Positions 63,000 to 64,000 of a stretch of DNA of 64,000 nt are shown here, piece after piece. Origin of the DNA: Corallococcus caeni (GTDB taxonomy: Bacteria; Myxococcota; Myxococcia; Myxococcales; Myxococcaceae). The position numbers and the translations under genes are program-made. Under the pieces are notes generated by a model. It was given only the letters and a program-made list of their open reading frames with translations, was not told the DNA's origin and did no database searches. The stretch spans positions 930,001 through 994,000 of the forward strand of contig NZ_BTTW01000001.1 in NCBI RefSeq assembly GCF_036245865.1, in the 5' to 3' direction. The number at the start of each line of letters is the position of its first letter. The first letter of the stretch is position 1.

Positions 63000-64000
63000 T
63001 GGACTACCAGAATTTCCTGCGCACCATCTTACCAGCTGGCGAGTGGTCAGACATTAATGTCGTCAATGGCGACGGCATGATGAATGGCCGAAACTGGGCG
63101 ACACTAGCAACTGCGCGTTGGCATCGAAAGGGAGGTGTAGCAGCCTTCATTAAATTTATTCATGCGGCTGGCCCGGCAGCAGGTCGAGAGACCCGCGATA
63201 TCACCGATGCGGAGCGCCTTCGACAGATTCTAATGCGTGTGCAGCGCATAGCTCAATCCCCCAGCATCCCATCAGTCGCCGTTCTTGACGCCAGAATGAT
63301 ACTAGACAAGGGCCTGCTCCTGGCAATGGAGCAGGTAACCGTCATACAGACTCTAGTCGACAAAGGGCTTGCGACTCCCGATCTAGCCATCACCATTCTG
63401 CGCGATCTTGATCCAGACATCGAGGCGGGTGCGCAGAAATGGCATCATTTCGACGTATGTGCGAGGAATCTGGGACTCACAAATGGCGGCAAGCCCGTAT
63501 ATTTAGACATCGAAAGCATTTACTTTGAAGATGCAGGCCGCATCCCAGTCACCCTACCCGCCTTCAAGGCATGGCGACTACCCAGTCCATTGAAGGCAGA
63601 GGTCGTCAACACCAACAATTTCGACGGCCAGGCAATCCACTTAAACACCGACCTCGCCACGCGCAAAATAAAATCAGAAATCATGCTTGTTGCGGCAGAA
63701 TGCTGCCTTGGCCCAATCCCATACCCCATCGACCCACTTGACTGGCTTAAATCCTTCAAGCAGAACACATACGCAATTGCACTTCTCGATGCATATAGCC
63801 GCCTTATCGCAGGCCAAAGCGTAAGTCTCACCACTCTAGCGTCAACCCTGCGCTCGGCCGGGCCAATTGAGGCCCCCTTCCCCCCGCCCCTTGCGGCACC
63901 AGTCGCGCAGCAAACAAAGGATGCGACGGCTGTTTTTCCACGACCAACCAGTCCATCCGAGAACGGTGACTGGCAAGCTCTGCACGCCACTCTAACTGAG
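62999..64000 (+). CDS. Protein-kinase-fold-like protein, partial (runs off window)
   Basis: 334 residues visible; there is no stop before the edge. The ATG overlaps the GTPase stop (TAATG), indicating coupled translation. A degenerate kinase layout is readable: Lys52 in VAAFIKFI (a VAIK-like strand), SPSIPSVAVLD...LLLAMEQV (hinge Glu111), HHFDVCARNLGLTNGG (149-164, with Asp152 and Asn157 as catalytic-loop residues), and DIE (170-172) in place of DFG. HRD is HFD. The Gly-loop is weak (NGDGMMNGRNWATLATA). It may be an active atypical kinase or an inactive pseudokinase. After about 290 it turns Pro-rich. The rest lies outside the window. Confidence 0.7.
   Translation, partial: MDYQNFLRTILPAGEWSDINVVNGDGMMNGRNWATLATARWHRKGGVAAFIKFIHAAGPAAGRETRDITDAERLRQILMRVQRIAQSPSIPSVAVLDARMILDKGLLLAMEQVTVIQTLVDKGLATPDLAITILRDLDPDIEAGAQKWHHFDVCARNLGLTNGGKPVYLDIESIYFEDAGRIPVTLPAFKAWRLPSPLKAEVVNTNNFDGQAIHLNTDLATRKIKSEIMLVAAECCLGPIPYPIDPLDWLKSFKQNTYAIALLDAYSRLIAGQSVSLTTLASTLRSAGPIEAPFPPPLAAPVAQQTKDATAVFPRPTSPSENGDWQALHATLTE

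Larger units (their letters stand above)
60750..64000. mobile_element. Left end of an AT-richer acquired island
   Basis: From about 60,750 to the window end, A+T rises sharply and TTA, ATA, AGA and other host-rare codons become frequent. It begins inside the oxidoreductase gene. No integrase, transposase, tRNA or terminal repeat is visible on this side, so the mechanism and the right end are unknown. It holds the GTPase-like and kinase-like genes. Confidence 0.7.

Noticed and set aside
63520-63990. Minus-strand frame under the kinase-like gene
   Set aside because: It is antisense to a coupled gene whose kinase motifs are readable. It has no domain of its own.

Overview
The window is one stretch of a very GC-rich (by eye about 70%) chromosome that looks myxobacterial, most likely from the Myxococcus/Corallococcus group. 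The reasons are eukaryote-like Ser/Thr kinases, FHA and class III cyclase fusions, a DUF2378 protein (a paralogous family typical of Myxococcus relatives), many lipoproteins and TPR proteins, and very strong third-position GC bias. From about 60,750 to the right edge the base composition and codon use change abruptly (TTA, ATA and AGA codons become common). That part is read as the left end of an acquired island. I saw no rRNA, tRNA or CRISPR array.

Region by region: 1-2.8 kb holds the tail of an MFS exporter overlapping a penicillin acylase family Ntn-hydrolase. 3.1-7.5 kb is a cyclic-nucleotide signalling locus: a Crp/Fnr regulator behind a perfect TGTGA-N6-TCACA box, an FHA-GAF-cyclase, and a kinase-receiver-cyclase fusion. 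7.6-13.3 kb holds a Sir2 deacylase and a zinc-finger/kinase/TPR protein divergent from a TonB-like protein. 13.3-22 kb holds an amidase, an L,D-transpeptidase-like protein, a RIO1-type kinase with a very long repetitive tail, a 104-bp tandem repeat cluster, and a likely operon of M74-LysM endopeptidase, deoD and an AlkB-like dioxygenase. 22-33 kb is mostly household and transport genes. 33.2-36 kb groups an AbiGi-like protein, a Fic protein and a macro-domain protein, a possible defence or toxin islet. 37-40.3 kb holds dbpA, a TetR/DUF1304 pair with tandem operators and an FmdE-domain lipoprotein. 40.5-43.7 kb is an ECF sigma, anti-sigma and caspase operon. 43.7-60.7 kb holds lipoproteins, an MFS exporter, an Ap4A phosphorylase-like enzyme, FUSC, TPR proteins, a glycoside hydrolase, a pseudouridine synthase and the 3' part of a broken oxidoreductase gene.

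The most unusual content is at the right end. Two translationally coupled genes in the AT-richer island encode a TRAFAC-like GTPase with a propeller-like C-terminal half and a protein with a degenerate protein-kinase fold (HFD for HRD, DIE for DFG). The island appears to have broken a quinone oxidoreductase gene, and a conflict or defence role is plausible but not proven. Also notable is a dispersed intergenic palindrome, core GTCCGACWGTCGGAC, present seven times at three loci.

Starts were chosen by family alignment, Shine-Dalgarno (SD) sequence and gene overlap. Where they differ from the longest open frame this is stated. All family names rest on motif recognition by eye; no database search was run.
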